Source: Alphaproteobacteria bacterium
GTDB lineage: Bacteria > Pseudomonadota > Alphaproteobacteria > Micavibrionales > Micavibrionaceae
Assembly: GCA_024275825.1 (NCBI GenBank)
Contig: JAJRYK010000002.1
Location: 1 to 48,220 of the forward strand
Direction: 5' to 3'
Length of the DNA: 48,220 nucleotides
The notes below the pieces were generated by a model, which made no database searches, was not told the origin of the DNA, and saw only the letters and a program-made list of their open reading frames with translations. Of this stretch, positions 1 through 8,442 are shown one piece after another. Positions within the stretch are counted from its first letter, which is position 1, and the number at the start of each line of letters is the position of its first letter. The position numbers and the translations under genes are program-made.

Positions 1-96
1 CAAATCAGCCGCTGTGCGTGCCGTGACTTCGGCCACGAAAAACTCCAGCAACTTCCGCTGAACTCTATCCCTTAATCTGCAACGCTTTAAACCCAT
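1..96 (-). CDS. IS1595-family transposase, N-terminal fragment
   Basis: The first 32 codons of an ISXO2/IS1595-type transposase run off the left edge of the window. The visible peptide begins MGLKRCRLRDRV and continues with LLEFFVAEVTARTAADL. That is the characteristic start of this DDE-type family, ahead of its zinc-ribbon and catalytic core. The protein would cut and join the element's inverted ends. Nothing of the catalytic domain is visible, so whether the copy is intact cannot be judged. The nearest downstream gene is pdxH, also on the minus strand. Confidence 0.8.
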   Translation of the reverse strand, partial: MGLKRCRLRDRVQRKLLEFFVAEVTARTAADL

Positions 97-135
97 AAAC
101 TATCCTAAATAATTTTACTTATCTACGACAGCCCC
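1..135 (-). mobile_element. IS1595-family (ISXO2-like) insertion sequence, end only
   Basis: This is the transposase-start end of an insertion sequence cut by the window edge. Reading the minus strand, the element appears to begin at about 135 with GGGGCTGTCGTAGATAA. A leader of about 40 bases follows, then the transposase ATG at 96. Such GGGGCTGT-type ends are familiar from IS1595-group elements. The flanking AT-rich bases 136-143 would be one copy of the expected 8-bp target duplication. The other copy lies outside the window, so the boundary is inferred. Confidence 0.7.
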
Positions 136-195
136 AAATATATTTAAAAAAACTTCGTGATTCTTTGAGTCCTTCGAGCCTTTGTGGTGAATCCT

Positions 196-804
196 TTAAG
201 GACAAAGCCACGTCGCGCTCCATGCCCCATTATTTTGCTGCGTATAGATAAAGCGCGTATGGACGCGGGCTTCTTGGCCGATCCAGAACTCTATTGTTTG
301 CGGGATGATGCGATAGCCTTTCCAATAGGGCGGGCGGGGGATGTTGTCTTTGCCGGAAAACTCGCCGCGATATTTTTCTAGTGCGGTTTCTAGCGCGGCT
401 TTCTTGTCAAAGGGCTGGGATTGTTTGGAGGCCCACGCGCCGATTTGGCGCTCTATCGGGCGGGTTTGGAAATAGTGCGATGATTCCTCGTTGCTCACTT
501 GTTCAATGCTGCCGCTTACGCGGATTTGTTTGCGGGTGGATTTCCAATAAAAGCACAGCTCAACTTGCGGGTTTTCGGCGATGGCCTGGCCCTTTTGACT
601 TTCTTCGTTGGTATGAAATTTGAAGCCGTTTTGGCTGATCTCCTTTATAAGGAGCATGCGCGCGGATGGGCGGCCATCTTTATCGGCAGTGGCAAGGCAG
701 GCGGTTTCGGGGTCGTTTAGCTCGCTTTCTCGCGCATCGTTTAGCCAGCTCTGGCAGAGCGCGATGGGGTCTTCTCCATATTCATCAAAAATTTCATGAG
801 CCAT
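196..804 (-). CDS. pdxH: pyridoxamine 5'-phosphate oxidase
   Basis: Cytoplasmic FMN enzyme that oxidises pyridoxamine or pyridoxine 5'-phosphate to PLP, the last step of vitamin B6 synthesis and salvage. FMN-binding segments are visible at about residues 46-55 (RPSARMLLIK) and 86-99 (FYWKSTRKQIRVSG). The family's QIGAWASKQS block is near residue 121 and the C-terminal substrate region ends ATWLCP. I prefer the ATG at 804 (202 residues) over a TTG one codon upstream. The length is normal for the family. It stands alone between the IS1595 end and a divergent lipoprotein gene. Confidence 0.95.
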   Translation of the reverse strand: MAHEIFDEYGEDPIALCQSWLNDARESELNDPETACLATADKDGRPSARMLLIKEISQNGFKFHTNEESQKGQAIAENPQVELCFYWKSTRKQIRVSGSIEQVSNEESSHYFQTRPIERQIGAWASKQSQPFDKKAALETALEKYRGEFSGKDNIPRPPYWKGYRIIPQTIEFWIGQEARVHTRFIYTQQNNGAWSATWLCP

Positions 805-869
805 CAACGAAGGATTCCTTTATTTGAAACGTATGGTACTATAGCTGCGAATAGATATATGTCGTAGAG

Positions 870-875
870 TATAAT
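870..875 (+). promoter_or_regulatory. possible -10 element for the 17 kDa-antigen-like gene
   Basis: A perfect TATAAT lies 30 bases upstream of the ATG at 905, and an AAAGGTGAG ribosome-binding site lies at 891-899. I see no convincing -35 hexamer at standard spacing, so this is a weak call from sequence alone. Confidence 0.35.
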
Positions 876-904
876 CTATGAGATTTAATGAAAGGTGAGA
901 AGAG

Positions 905-1381
905 ATGAGAAATTTTGGATTGATGTTAATGGTATTGGGCGCGTTTGCGCTTTCGGCGTGTCAAACATTGGAAGGGCGCGGGAATAAGGAACTGATTGGC
1001 GGGGCCAGCGGCGCGGTGATTGGCGGCGTTCTTGGCTCTCAAGTCGGCGGCGGCTCCGGCTCTAAATGGGCAACTGGCGCAGGCGTTTTACTTGGCGCGC
1101 TGATCGGTAGCGATATTGGTAGCTCGCTGGATAATGCCGACCGCGCAGCCGCGGGCCAGGCAACCTACGATGCGCATAGCGCGCCGGTTGGCGAAACAAT
1201 TAGCTGGAACAACCCTGAAACCGGAAATTCCGGCACAGTCACACCGACCAATGATGGGTATAGCTCCTCCGGCCGCTATTGCCGTGAGTATCAGCAGGAA
1301 ATTATTGTTGGCGGACAAACACAATCCGCAACCGGCACAGCGTGTCAAAACCCGGATGGAAGCTGGCAGATTGTGAATTAG
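905..1381 (+). CDS. glycine-zipper lipoprotein, 17 kDa surface antigen family
   Basis: Predicted outer-membrane lipoprotein of 158 residues. Residues 1-18 form a signal peptide ending in the lipobox LSAC, so Cys19 would be lipidated. Residues 31-70 form a glycine-zipper segment rich in GGxxG repeats, as in the rickettsial 17 kDa antigen. The C-terminal half carries the family's SWNNPETGNSGTVTP and YCREYQQ blocks. Such proteins are envelope components of unknown exact role. The start is supported by AAAGGTGAG nine bases upstream. It is transcribed away from pdxH and converges on the next gene. Confidence 0.85.
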   Translation: MRNFGLMLMVLGAFALSACQTLEGRGNKELIGGASGAVIGGVLGSQVGGGSGSKWATGAGVLLGALIGSDIGSSLDNADRAAAGQATYDAHSAPVGETISWNNPETGNSGTVTPTNDGYSSSGRYCREYQQEIIVGGQTQSATGTACQNPDGSWQIVN

Positions 1382-1404
1382 GCGTTCTTCGATAAATGAA
1401 TTTT

Positions 1405-2898
1405 TTACGGCGCTTTGTTGTCGTCTTCGAGGGTCAGGCCGGTGTCTTCTGGTAGGGCGATACCAAGATTGGCGGGCGCGGGCTTGGTTGGTTTTGCAAA
1501 GCTCACGCCTTTTTTATCTTGCTCTATGTGTTCTTCTGGCGCGGCGCGATAGAAGGTGTCGGGGATGAGGTTAAACTGCTCATTCTGTTCACAAATGGTG
1601 AGTATAATGTCGTTTGTTATCTCTGTGCCGTCTTGCTTCTTTTTTGTGATGGCATCGCTGAGCTCAAACAGGCGTGACCAGGGCATGGCGCCTGTCGTTT
1701 TTTCGAAAAGCTGGTGTAGATATTTAAAGTCCGGGTCGCTATGCGCGCCGGGCTTTTGAAGCGCGTCATAAATTTCGAGCAGGGCATGCGCGCACCAGCC
1801 GGTGAAGCGTCCGCGGATGAGGCGGGTATTTTGCGCGATGGCTTTTTGGATAAAGATATTGGCGTCGCGTTTCTTTTTGTATTTGGACAGCAGAATCTCT
1901 AGCGTTTCGATGCAGTGCTTTTTATGGAGGCGCTCATTCACCTCTTGATCAGTGAAGGGATTATAAAATCCCATATTGGTGATAATTGCTGGCTCAATAT
2001 TCAGGGTTTCTGAAACGATATAGGCGGTGGAGCGCACATAGGGGTCTTCGCTGCTGTAAATCGCAGTGCTGAGGATTTTGTGTCGGTCATGATCGAGCCA
2101 GGCCATGCGCTGCGCTGCGGTGGAGAAGGCTGTCCATTGGCGGATGGCGTGCTCGTCATAAGTTACGCCGATCTCCTTGGTCATTTGAAGGGCTTTGGTT
2201 ATCGTCTTTCCTTTACCTCCTTTATCCTCATGGATCTCACTGAGCTCTTTATACACAATCTGTGTGGCCTCAGCCGCAATGGGGTAGGGGTAATCTTCTG
2301 GTTTGTGGTTTGGCGTGGCTGTTAAAGCCTCGTTGCAGCGCTGCTGCGCGAGGTGATGAATGAAGCGTTTATGGTCATGCCGCTCCATCATGATGGCCGA
2401 AAATGCATCGGCGAGCATGTTGTCTTGTGCTTGGCGCTCTTTATCTTGGTGAAGAAGCGCAATATTACCTTCTGCAAAACGCTGTGAAGGGCGCATGATT
2501 TTGCGCTGTTCTAAAAGATTGAGCGCGTGCCAGCACAGATGGTATATGCCTTGCTGTATTGCTGTTTCAGTTTTGAACTCATCGGCATTGACGAAGAAGC
2601 AAGCGATGAGTGTTTCTCGCGTTTTAAGGCCAAAAAGCGTTTTTTCTTTCTTCAGCCCCAGTGCTGCAAATTTTGAACAATCGTCTTGCGCGTTGGTTTC
2701 GATATCTTTGCTTAGGGCTGTATAGAGGTCTGGATTGCCAAATAATATTTGCAGTGTTCTGTGTTTGCTTTCCAACGCTTGTTGTCTTTGGCCAGGCTCG
2801 TGGATGATAAAAAACAGCGTGAAATTGTCCAGCTCGCCTTCGAATTGACGGCGGACGACGTTACAGGCGTGATCCAGAGCTGCTGTTTCTAAACTCAT
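1405..2898 (-). CDS. hypothetical protein, 497 residues
   Basis: I do not recognise this protein. It has no signal peptide, no membrane segment and no obvious nucleotide-binding motif. It is largely helical and mixed-charge. A His/Cys/Trp cluster (HLCWHALNLLEQ) falls at about residues 122-133, and there is a MMERHDHKRF segment near 171. The C-terminus from about residue 450 is proline- and acid-rich and probably disordered. Length, codon use and lack of interruption support a real gene. It converges with the lipoprotein gene and diverges from fabI, so it is probably a single-gene unit. The start ATG lacks a clear Shine-Dalgarno sequence. Confidence 0.75.
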   Translation of the reverse strand: MSLETAALDHACNVVRRQFEGELDNFTLFFIIHEPGQRQQALESKHRTLQILFGNPDLYTALSKDIETNAQDDCSKFAALGLKKEKTLFGLKTRETLIACFFVNADEFKTETAIQQGIYHLCWHALNLLEQRKIMRPSQRFAEGNIALLHQDKERQAQDNMLADAFSAIMMERHDHKRFIHHLAQQRCNEALTATPNHKPEDYPYPIAAEATQIVYKELSEIHEDKGGKGKTITKALQMTKEIGVTYDEHAIRQWTAFSTAAQRMAWLDHDRHKILSTAIYSSEDPYVRSTAYIVSETLNIEPAIITNMGFYNPFTDQEVNERLHKKHCIETLEILLSKYKKKRDANIFIQKAIAQNTRLIRGRFTGWCAHALLEIYDALQKPGAHSDPDFKYLHQLFEKTTGAMPWSRLFELSDAITKKKQDGTEITNDIILTICEQNEQFNLIPDTFYRAAPEEHIEQDKKGVSFAKPTKPAPANLGIALPEDTGLTLEDDNKAP

Positions 2899-2999
2899 AT
2901 GTGGTCCAAAGGGTTTGTTCTTTACCTGATCTTGATAATGTGTAGGATGCTAAAGGTCATCCGGCAACCATACTATAAGCAAAAACAAAGAGATCAAAC

Positions 3000-3863
3000 A
3001 TGGATAATGAGAATAATTTTCTAAAGGGTAAAAAAGGCCTCATCATGGGCGTGGCGAATGAGCGCTCAATCGCGTGGGGCATTGCAGCCATGGCCGCGGC
3101 CAGCGGGGCGGAGCTTGCCTTTACGTTTCAGGGCGAGGCGCTGGAAAAGCGCGTTCGGCCCTTGGCTGCTAAAGTTGGTGCAAAGATCATCGTGCCGTGT
3201 GATGTGACGGATGAGGCCAGCATTGATGCAACATTTAAGACCATTGAGGAAGAATGGGGTGAGCTGGATTTCGTTGTGCATGCGATTGCCTTTTCGGACA
3301 AGAACGAGCTGGACGGGCTGTATCTGGACACAAGCCGCGAGAATTTTTCCCGCACGATGGATATCTCTGTTTATTCCTTCACCGCCATTGCCAAGCGCGC
3401 CGCGCCATTGATGACCGATGGCGGCTCGTTGCTGACCCTCACCTATTACGGGGCGGAGCAGGTTATGCCGCACTATAATGTAATGGGTGTGGCCAAGGCT
3501 GCGCTGGAGGCCTCTGTGCGCTATCTGGCCGCTGATTTGGGCTCTAATAATATCCGCGTAAATGCCATTTCCGCCGGGCCGATCAAGACACTGGCCGCCA
3601 GCGGTATTGGTGATTTCCGTTATATCCTGAAATGGAACGAGCTAAATGCGCCATTAAAACGTAACGTCACCACCGAAGATATCGGCCGCGCGGGCCTGTT
3701 CCTGCTCTCCGATCTAGGCAGCGGCGTAACCGGCGAGATCATGCACGTCGATGCAGGCTATCACACAGTCGGCATGCTGTCCGTTGATTCCGTAGCCGAA
3801 ACCGCAGAATTGCTGGCGACTATGGCACCGAAGTCAAAAAAAGGCGCGGACGAGGCAGCTTAG
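3000..3863 (+). CDS. fabI: enoyl-[acyl-carrier-protein] reductase (NADH)
   Basis: Short-chain dehydrogenase fold enzyme that reduces trans-2-enoyl-ACP in each round of type II fatty-acid elongation. The N-terminal nucleotide-binding segment GVANERSIAWG starts at residue 17. The FabI catalytic set is present as Tyr149, Tyr159 and Lys166, matching the Tyr-Tyr-x6-Lys spacing of E. coli FabI. The SAGPIKTLAASGI substrate loop follows from residue 191. Length (287) is slightly above usual because of an alanine/lysine-rich tail. It is the first gene of a plus-strand run, and a repeat-flanked nuclease gene follows it. Confidence 0.96.
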   Translation: MDNENNFLKGKKGLIMGVANERSIAWGIAAMAAASGAELAFTFQGEALEKRVRPLAAKVGAKIIVPCDVTDEASIDATFKTIEEEWGELDFVVHAIAFSDKNELDGLYLDTSRENFSRTMDISVYSFTAIAKRAAPLMTDGGSLLTLTYYGAEQVMPHYNVMGVAKAALEASVRYLAADLGSNNIRVNAISAGPIKTLAASGIGDFRYILKWNELNAPLKRNVTTEDIGRAGLFLLSDLGSGVTGEIMHVDAGYHTVGMLSVDSVAETAELLATMAPKSKKGADEAA

Positions 3864-3872
3864 TTAACCCCT

Positions 3873-3903
3873 AACTGCTTTCCCCGCGAAAGCGGGGACC
3901 TGT
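3873..3903 (+). repeat. palindromic repeat A, copy 1
   Basis: About 31 bases built on the hairpin CCCCGCGAAAGCGGGG, flanked by ACTGCTTT and ACCTGT. A near-identical copy in the same orientation lies at 4244-4274. The two bracket the GIY-YIG gene between them, and this copy ends eight bases before its ATG. Confidence 0.85.
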
Positions 3904-3910
3904 ATCTATT

Positions 3911-4186
3911 ATGTATTACGTATATTTTCTAACCAATAAAAATAAAACGGTTCTCTATACTGGCTTTACAGGTAATTTGGTGGAGCGCACTGCGCAGCAC
4001 AAAGCCGGGCAAGTCAAAGGCTTTACGAAAACATATAATGTAAATCTTCTTATCTACTATGAAGAATTTGAAAATGTCTCTGATGCAAAAGCCAGAGAAA
4101 AGGCTGTTAAAAAATGGAACAGGGCGTGGAAGGAAGAGCTGATTAATGCATCTAATCCTGATTGGAATGAGGTGCTTATACTGTAA
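3911..4186 (+). CDS. small GIY-YIG domain endonuclease
   Basis: Single-domain GIY-YIG protein of 91 residues, the UvrC-like nuclease fold without accessory domains. The GIY and YIG strands are YYVYFL (2-7) and LYTGFT (15-20). Arg26 is the likely catalytic arginine, and the acidic metal site is probably the Glu of the REKAVKKW helix. The family's NPDWNE tail is present. The gene has low GC compared with fabI and aroC. It is framed by two direct copies of palindromic repeat A, so it looks like an inserted cassette of about 400 bp. In-vivo targets of these proteins are unknown. Confidence 0.9.
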   Translation: MYYVYFLTNKNKTVLYTGFTGNLVERTAQHKAGQVKGFTKTYNVNLLIYYEEFENVSDAKAREKAVKKWNRAWKEELINASNPDWNEVLIL

Positions 4187-4243
4187 AAGGCCCCCGTTTT
4201 CACGAAGGAAGCAGGTTGGTAAATTTAAGATAAAGTTTATAAA

Positions 4244-4274
4244 AACTGCTTTCCCCGCGAACGCGGGGACCTGT
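4244..4274 (+). repeat. palindromic repeat A, copy 2
   Basis: Same orientation and nearly the same sequence as 3873-3903; the loop reads GCGAACGC instead of GCGAAAGC. It closes the GIY-YIG cassette and lies 23 bases before the thioesterase ATG, just upstream of its AGGAAAG ribosome-binding site. Confidence 0.85.
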
Positions 4275-4297
4275 TTAGACATCAGGAAAGAAAAAAC

Positions 4298-4759
4298 ATG
4301 ATCTGGTTCAAAGACTATAAAATTGACTACCTCGAAGGCCTGCGCAATGCCAATATGGGCACGCATATTGGGCTGGAGCTGGTTGAGCTTGGCGCGGATT
4401 TCATCAAGGGCCGCATGCCCGTGGATGAGCGCACGACCCAGCCCTTTGGCATTTTACATGGCGGGGCGAGCTGCGTTTTGTCTGAAACGCTGGGCAGCGT
4501 TGCGGCGTGGATGACAATCGACCCGGATAAATATCGTGCGGTAGGGATCGAGATTAACGCCAACCATATCCGTGCTGTTACCGAAGGTTTCGTGATTGGC
4601 ACCTGCACGGCGATGCACACCGGCCGCCGCACCCAAGTCTGGCAAACCGACATCACCGAAGAAGCCACCGGCAAGCGCGTCGCAATTTCTCGCCTGACGG
4701 TAGCGATTATCGAGCAGGGGACGTTGTCTGCACAGAAGGATAAAGTGGTTGTGGAATAG
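4298..4759 (+). CDS. hotdog-fold acyl-CoA thioesterase (YdiI/PaaI type)
   Basis: Cytoplasmic hotdog-fold thioesterase of 153 residues. The signature HGGASCVLSETLGSVAAW, at about residues 54-71, and the following GIEINANHIRAV block closely match the YdiI/MenI branch, where the SETLGS Glu is catalytic. Some members hydrolyse 1,4-dihydroxy-2-naphthoyl-CoA, but many act on varied aryl- or acyl-CoAs. No menaquinone genes are seen here, so the substrate is open. The AGGAAAG ribosome-binding site supports the start. A strong terminator follows immediately after the stop codon. Confidence 0.88.
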   Translation: MIWFKDYKIDYLEGLRNANMGTHIGLELVELGADFIKGRMPVDERTTQPFGILHGGASCVLSETLGSVAAWMTIDPDKYRAVGIEINANHIRAVTEGFVIGTCTAMHTGRRTQVWQTDITEEATGKRVAISRLTVAIIEQGTLSAQKDKVVVE

Positions 4760-4760
4760 A

Positions 4761-4800
4761 AAAAGCGAGCACCGTTTCCAATGCTCGCTTTTGCCGTTTT
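4761..4800 (+). terminator. intrinsic terminator, probably bidirectional
   Basis: An 11-bp perfect stem pairs AAAAGCGAGCA (4761-4771) with TGCTCGCTTTT (4782-4792) around a 10-base loop. T-runs sit on both sides depending on the strand. It begins two bases after the thioesterase stop codon. It would also serve the small gene coming from the right on the minus strand. Confidence 0.85.
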
Positions 4801-4801
4801 G

Positions 4802-4996
4802 TTATATAGCCTCAAGCACAGTTTTTAAAAAACTGAGTGCTCCGGACTTTTTGCTTTGAGTTTTTATTGTGTTTCCAATCCCGAGTTTAGTATACAGGCT
4901 GTTGTAAATCACAGTAATGCCGCCTTTTATTGAGCTGTTGATCTCAGTTTTTTGCGACGCTCTTTCAGCATTATTTTTTCTTTTTTTAGAAGACAT
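4802..4996 (-). CDS. small basic hypothetical protein, 64 residues
   Basis: Lysine- and serine-rich small protein beginning MSSKKRKNNAERASQ. I recognise no domain. The C-terminal half has a weakly amphipathic stretch but no membrane segment. An AGAGGA ribosome-binding site seven bases upstream of the ATG, and a terminator just beyond its stop, support translation. The base composition is AT-rich relative to neighbouring housekeeping genes. It could still be a chance reading frame. Confidence 0.45.
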   Translation of the reverse strand: MSSKKRKNNAERASQKTEINSSIKGGITVIYNSLYTKLGIGNTIKTQSKKSGALSFLKTVLEAI

Positions 4997-5157
4997 ATTT
5001 ATTCCTCTTTGAAAAAGTTAACGGGTGCATGCGCCATAGCGCACACACGAAACAATTTGGTAAACATGTTACCTGTGGGGAATTATGAAGCGGCTGCGGC
5101 CGCATGGCGGTGCGGCTTGAAGGCGTATAGCGGCGCGTAAATTTGCGCGATATTTGG

Positions 5158-5186
5158 TTGCAGTAAAAACATAGTGATTAGACTAT
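5158..5186 (+). promoter_or_regulatory. possible sigma-70-like promoter for aroC
   Basis: TTGCAG (5158-5163) and GACTAT (5181-5186) are separated by 17 bases, 76 bases upstream of the aroC ATG. The -10 match is poor. The rest of 4997-5262 holds no recognisable gene; the only short frame with a plausible start encodes 11 residues. Confidence 0.3.
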
Positions 5187-5262
5187 ACACATAATTAATG
5201 TTGCGGCACAATAAAAATATTTATGCGTGCGTCCCTAAAGGCTTCGTGCTAAATCTTTCTGT

Positions 5263-6348
5263 ATGACAGGTAATCGTTTCGGCACATTATTTCAATACAC
5301 CACCTTCGGCGAGAGCCACGGCCCGGCTATTGGGTGCGTGGTGGATGGGGTGCCGCCGGGGATTTCGCTCTCGGAGGCGGATATTCAGGTCTATTTGGAT
5401 AAGCGCAAACCCGGCCAGAGTCGTTTTACGACGCAGCGTAAAGAGGCGGACGAGGTGGAAATTCTCTCTGGCGTTTTTGAGGGGATGACGACGGGCACGC
5501 CGATTGCGCTGCTGATCCACAACACGGACGCGAAATCGAAGGATTACAGCGAGATAAAGGATAAATTCCGTCCGGGGCATGCGGATTTCACGTACCAAGC
5601 TAAATACGGCATTCGTGATTATCGCGGCGGTGGACGGTCAAGCGCGCGCGAAACAGCGATGCGCGTTGCGGCGGGCGCGATTGCGCGCAAAGTGCTGGAA
5701 ACGCAGATCGGCAAAAAGGTCAAAATTCGTGCCGCCGTGGTGCAGGTGGGCACGGAGCGGATAAATCTGAATAATTGGAGCTGGAAACAGGTTGATGAAA
5801 ATCCGTTCTTCTGCCCGGATAAAAAGGCTGCGGCTGCGTGGGAGGATTATCTTGATAGCGTGCGCAAGAGCGGATCAAGCGCAGGCGCGGTGATTGAGGT
5901 GCATGCGAGCGGCATTCCCGCAGGTCTTGGTGCGCCGGTCTATGATAAGCTGGATGCGGATCTGGCCAAGGCGATGATGAGCATTAATGCGGTGAAGGCC
6001 GTTGAAATTGGCGCAGGGTTTGATGCGGTAGAGCTGGGCGGCGCGCAGAATGCGGATGAGATCCGTATCGGTAAAAACGGTAAGCCGGAATTTCAATCGA
6101 ATAATGCTGGCGGCATTCTTGGCGGTATTTCGAGCGGGCAAGACATCGTCGTGCGCGTTGGGTTTAAACCGACGAGTTCGATCCTGACGCCCGTCAAAAC
6201 CATCGATAAAAAGGGCAAGGAAACCGACATTGTCACCAAAGGCCGCCACGACCCTTGCGTCGGCATTCGCGGCGCGCCGGTGGTTGAGGCGATGATGGCC
6301 TGCGTTCTGGCCGATCATTGGCTGCGGCATAAGGCGCAGTGCTTGTAG
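5263..6348 (+). CDS. aroC: chorismate synthase
   Basis: Last common enzyme of aromatic amino-acid synthesis. It converts 5-enolpyruvylshikimate-3-phosphate to chorismate using reduced FMN. Signatures are GESHG (16-20), RPGHAD (103-108) and [11 protein letters not shown] (121-131), with the conserved GGISSGQDI region in the C-terminal third. Length 361 is normal. The Shine-Dalgarno sequence is poor; an AAAGG lies about 25 bases upstream. It is probably transcribed alone, since a repeat-containing gap separates it from sppA. Confidence 0.96.
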   Translation: MTGNRFGTLFQYTTFGESHGPAIGCVVDGVPPGISLSEADIQVYLDKRKPGQSRFTTQRKEADEVEILSGVFEGMTTGTPIALLIHNTDAKSKDYSEIKDKFRPGHADFTYQAKYGIRDYRGGGRSSARETAMRVAAGAIARKVLETQIGKKVKIRAAVVQVGTERINLNNWSWKQVDENPFFCPDKKAAAAWEDYLDSVRKSGSSAGAVIEVHASGIPAGLGAPVYDKLDADLAKAMMSINAVKAVEIGAGFDAVELGGAQNADEIRIGKNGKPEFQSNNAGGILGGISSGQDIVVRVGFKPTSSILTPVKTIDKKGKETDIVTKGRHDPCVGIRGAPVVEAMMACVLADHWLRHKAQCL

Positions 6349-6364
6349 TCTGCCATCTTTATCC

Positions 6365-6540
6365 CCTAACGTCGTTACTCGTTGCTCGCGTAGTTTCACT
6401 ACGCCACGCGCCTCCTGCCTAGTCAGAGAATAAAGCTGTTTGACTAACGCTTATTTCTTTATTCTACCAAAGAATAAATTCGCGTTCATCTGTGGTTTCT
6501 TTAAAAATGCCCTGTGAACTCTGAACCTTGCGTGGTAAAA
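6365..6540 (+). repeat. composite repeat-derived spacer between aroC and sppA
   Basis: The spacer contains a hairpin GCGTAGTTTCACTACGC (6389-6405) inside a longer CGTCGTTACTCGTTGC... stretch. Next comes GAATAAAG...CTTTATTC pairing. A single-arm fragment of repeat type E (TTCATCTGTGGTTTC, about 6486-6500) follows. The GTG at 6514, which could start sppA, lies in this repeat-derived DNA. Confidence 0.5.
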
Positions 6541-6546
6541 ATAGTC

Positions 6547-8433
6547 ATGTCTAATAAAAATTTCCGGTATCGTCGCCCTTTATTTAGCTCTCCGCCGCAG
6601 ATGCAGGCGAAGACGCGCAAGCGGAAAGGGGTTGTGCTGCCGATTTTGTGGGCGGCGTTGAAGCGGACGTGCATGGCGCTGGGGGCGATGGTGCTGATCT
6701 TTGCGGTGTATGGGGTGCTGATCGCATCGCAGTTCGCGCCTTCGCCCGCGCCGCCATTGCCGGACAAGATTGTGCTCTATATGGATTTGAAGAGCGGGCT
6801 GGCTGAGCTGCCGCCCATGCCGAGTTTTGCTGATCCGTTTAAGGGCAGCGCGCCGACGGTGCGTGAGTATGTTGCGGCGATTGACAAGGCGGCGTCTGAC
6901 CCACGGGTGAAGGGCATTTATGCACGGCTGGAGCCTGGGAAATTCTCGCTGGCGCATGTGCAGGAAATTCGCGCGGCGCTGGCGCGGTTCAAGGCGGCGG
7001 ATAAGTTTGCGCATATTTATAGCCAGGGCTATGGCGATATCGCGGGCGGTTTTGGCGGGTATTATCTGGCCAGTGCCTTTGATGAAATTTGGCTGCAGCC
7101 GATGGGCATTGTGTCGATCACTGGCATGGCGTTGCAGGCGCCCTATGCGCGCGGCGCGCTTGATAAAATTGGCGTGACCCCGGAGTTCTTCCAGCGCAAG
7201 GAATATAAAACAGCCTATGAGAGCCTGATGCGTGAGGATATGTCGCCGGAGAATGAGGAGATGCTGGGCGCGTTGATGGCGAGTATCACGGCGGAGTTTA
7301 TGGCGGACATCCCTGCGGAGCGCGGGATGAGCGCGGATGAATTTAAGGGTTATGTTGATGATGGGCTGTTCACGGCGAAGGCGGCTGAGCAGGCGAAATT
7401 GGTGACGAGCGCGAATTACGTGGATGTTTTGATTGATAATATCAAGGAAGCGGTGACGGGCGAGCGTGAGTATGAGGATGAGCTGTTTGTCGCCGTGCCG
7501 CATTATCTTGCCGATCTTCGCCAGGCGCAGGCGCAAAATATTGTCGAGCAGCGCTTGACGCCGAAAAAGCCCGTGGTTGCGCTAATCTATGCGGTGGGCG
7601 CGATTATGTCGACTGGCTCTAAATCCGGCATCGCGGCGGCGGACAAGATTGCGCCGGCGATTATGGCTGCGGCGAACGATGATGATGTGCAGGCAATTGT
7701 GCTGCGCGTTGACAGCCCAGGCGGATCACCAACAGCGTCGGAGACGATTTTGCGCGCTGTGCGAAAGGCGCAGGCAAAAGATAAGCCGGTGATTGTGTCG
7801 ATGGGACCAACGGCGGCGTCTGGCGGATACTGGATTTCGGCCTATTCAGAACAAATTTTCGCGCTGCCAACCACGCTGACGGGATCGATCGGCGTTGTTG
7901 GTGGGAAGTTTTCGATTGGCGCGCTGTTTGATAAAATGGGCGTGAATTGGGACGGCGTGCAATGGGGCGAGAACGCAAATTTATGGGCCATTAACGAGAC
8001 CTATTCCGAAGCCGAAGCGGTGCGCGTGAATATGATGCTGGATGATGTGTATGAGAGTTTTTTACATCGTGTGATTGAAGGCAGAGGCCTATCTGATGAT
8101 AGGGCTGAAGAGCTTGCGCGCGGCCGCGTGTGGAGCGGCGCGCAGGCGGTTGAGATTGGTCTGGTGGACCAGCTTGGTGGCTTAACGGAGGCGCTGAACT
8201 TTACAGCAGAACTTGTTGGTGCAGAAGACAAAAATGGCCTTCATATTGTGATCATGCCAAAACCAAAAACGCCGCTGGAGCAGTTTGTTGAATTGATCGG
8301 CGGGAGCGGGATGATTTTTGAAAATCTGCGTATTCTGTCTGATGCGCTGGCGGTGTTTTCCCCGGCGCTTGAGGAGGCGCGCATCTTGCACGATTCTAAA
8401 TCTGCCGTATATGAGAGCCTGCGGCTGGATTAA
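6547..8433 (+). CDS. sppA: signal peptide peptidase SppA, long (67K) form
   Basis: Membrane-anchored serine protease of the S49 family that degrades cleaved signal peptides. From the ATG at 6547 the protein is 628 residues. A membrane segment lies near residues 40-62, followed by two tandem S49 domains as in E. coli SppA. The dyad is Lys221 in the first domain (KEYKTAY) and Ser425 in the second (TAASGGYW), with the VDSPGGSP block before it. I prefer ATG 6547 over GTG 6514, because the extra 11 codons come from repeat DNA. Neither start has a good ribosome-binding site. It converges on the HAD gene through repeat C. Confidence 0.93.
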   Translation: MSNKNFRYRRPLFSSPPQMQAKTRKRKGVVLPILWAALKRTCMALGAMVLIFAVYGVLIASQFAPSPAPPLPDKIVLYMDLKSGLAELPPMPSFADPFKGSAPTVREYVAAIDKAASDPRVKGIYARLEPGKFSLAHVQEIRAALARFKAADKFAHIYSQGYGDIAGGFGGYYLASAFDEIWLQPMGIVSITGMALQAPYARGALDKIGVTPEFFQRKEYKTAYESLMREDMSPENEEMLGALMASITAEFMADIPAERGMSADEFKGYVDDGLFTAKAAEQAKLVTSANYVDVLIDNIKEAVTGEREYEDELFVAVPHYLADLRQAQAQNIVEQRLTPKKPVVALIYAVGAIMSTGSKSGIAAADKIAPAIMAAANDDDVQAIVLRVDSPGGSPTASETILRAVRKAQAKDKPVIVSMGPTAASGGYWISAYSEQIFALPTTLTGSIGVVGGKFSIGALFDKMGVNWDGVQWGENANLWAINETYSEAEAVRVNMMLDDVYESFLHRVIEGRGLSDDRAEELARGRVWSGAQAVEIGLVDQLGGLTEALNFTAELVGAEDKNGLHIVIMPKPKTPLEQFVELIGGSGMIFENLRILSDALAVFSPALEEARILHDSKSAVYESLRLD

Positions 8434-8442
8434 AAACTATTC

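Noticed and set aside
5083-5118. Eleven-codon frame upstream of aroC as a leader or attenuator
   Set aside because: It has no run of aromatic codons and no terminator/antiterminator pair downstream, so there is no support for attenuation.
6514-6546. GTG start extending sppA by 11 codons
   Set aside because: The extension is read from repeat-derived DNA and adds no recognisable signal sequence.
6580-7536. A 318-codon Arg/His-rich open frame opposite sppA
   Set aside because: Composition is typical of an antisense shadow, and the sppA frame shows conserved motifs over the same bases.
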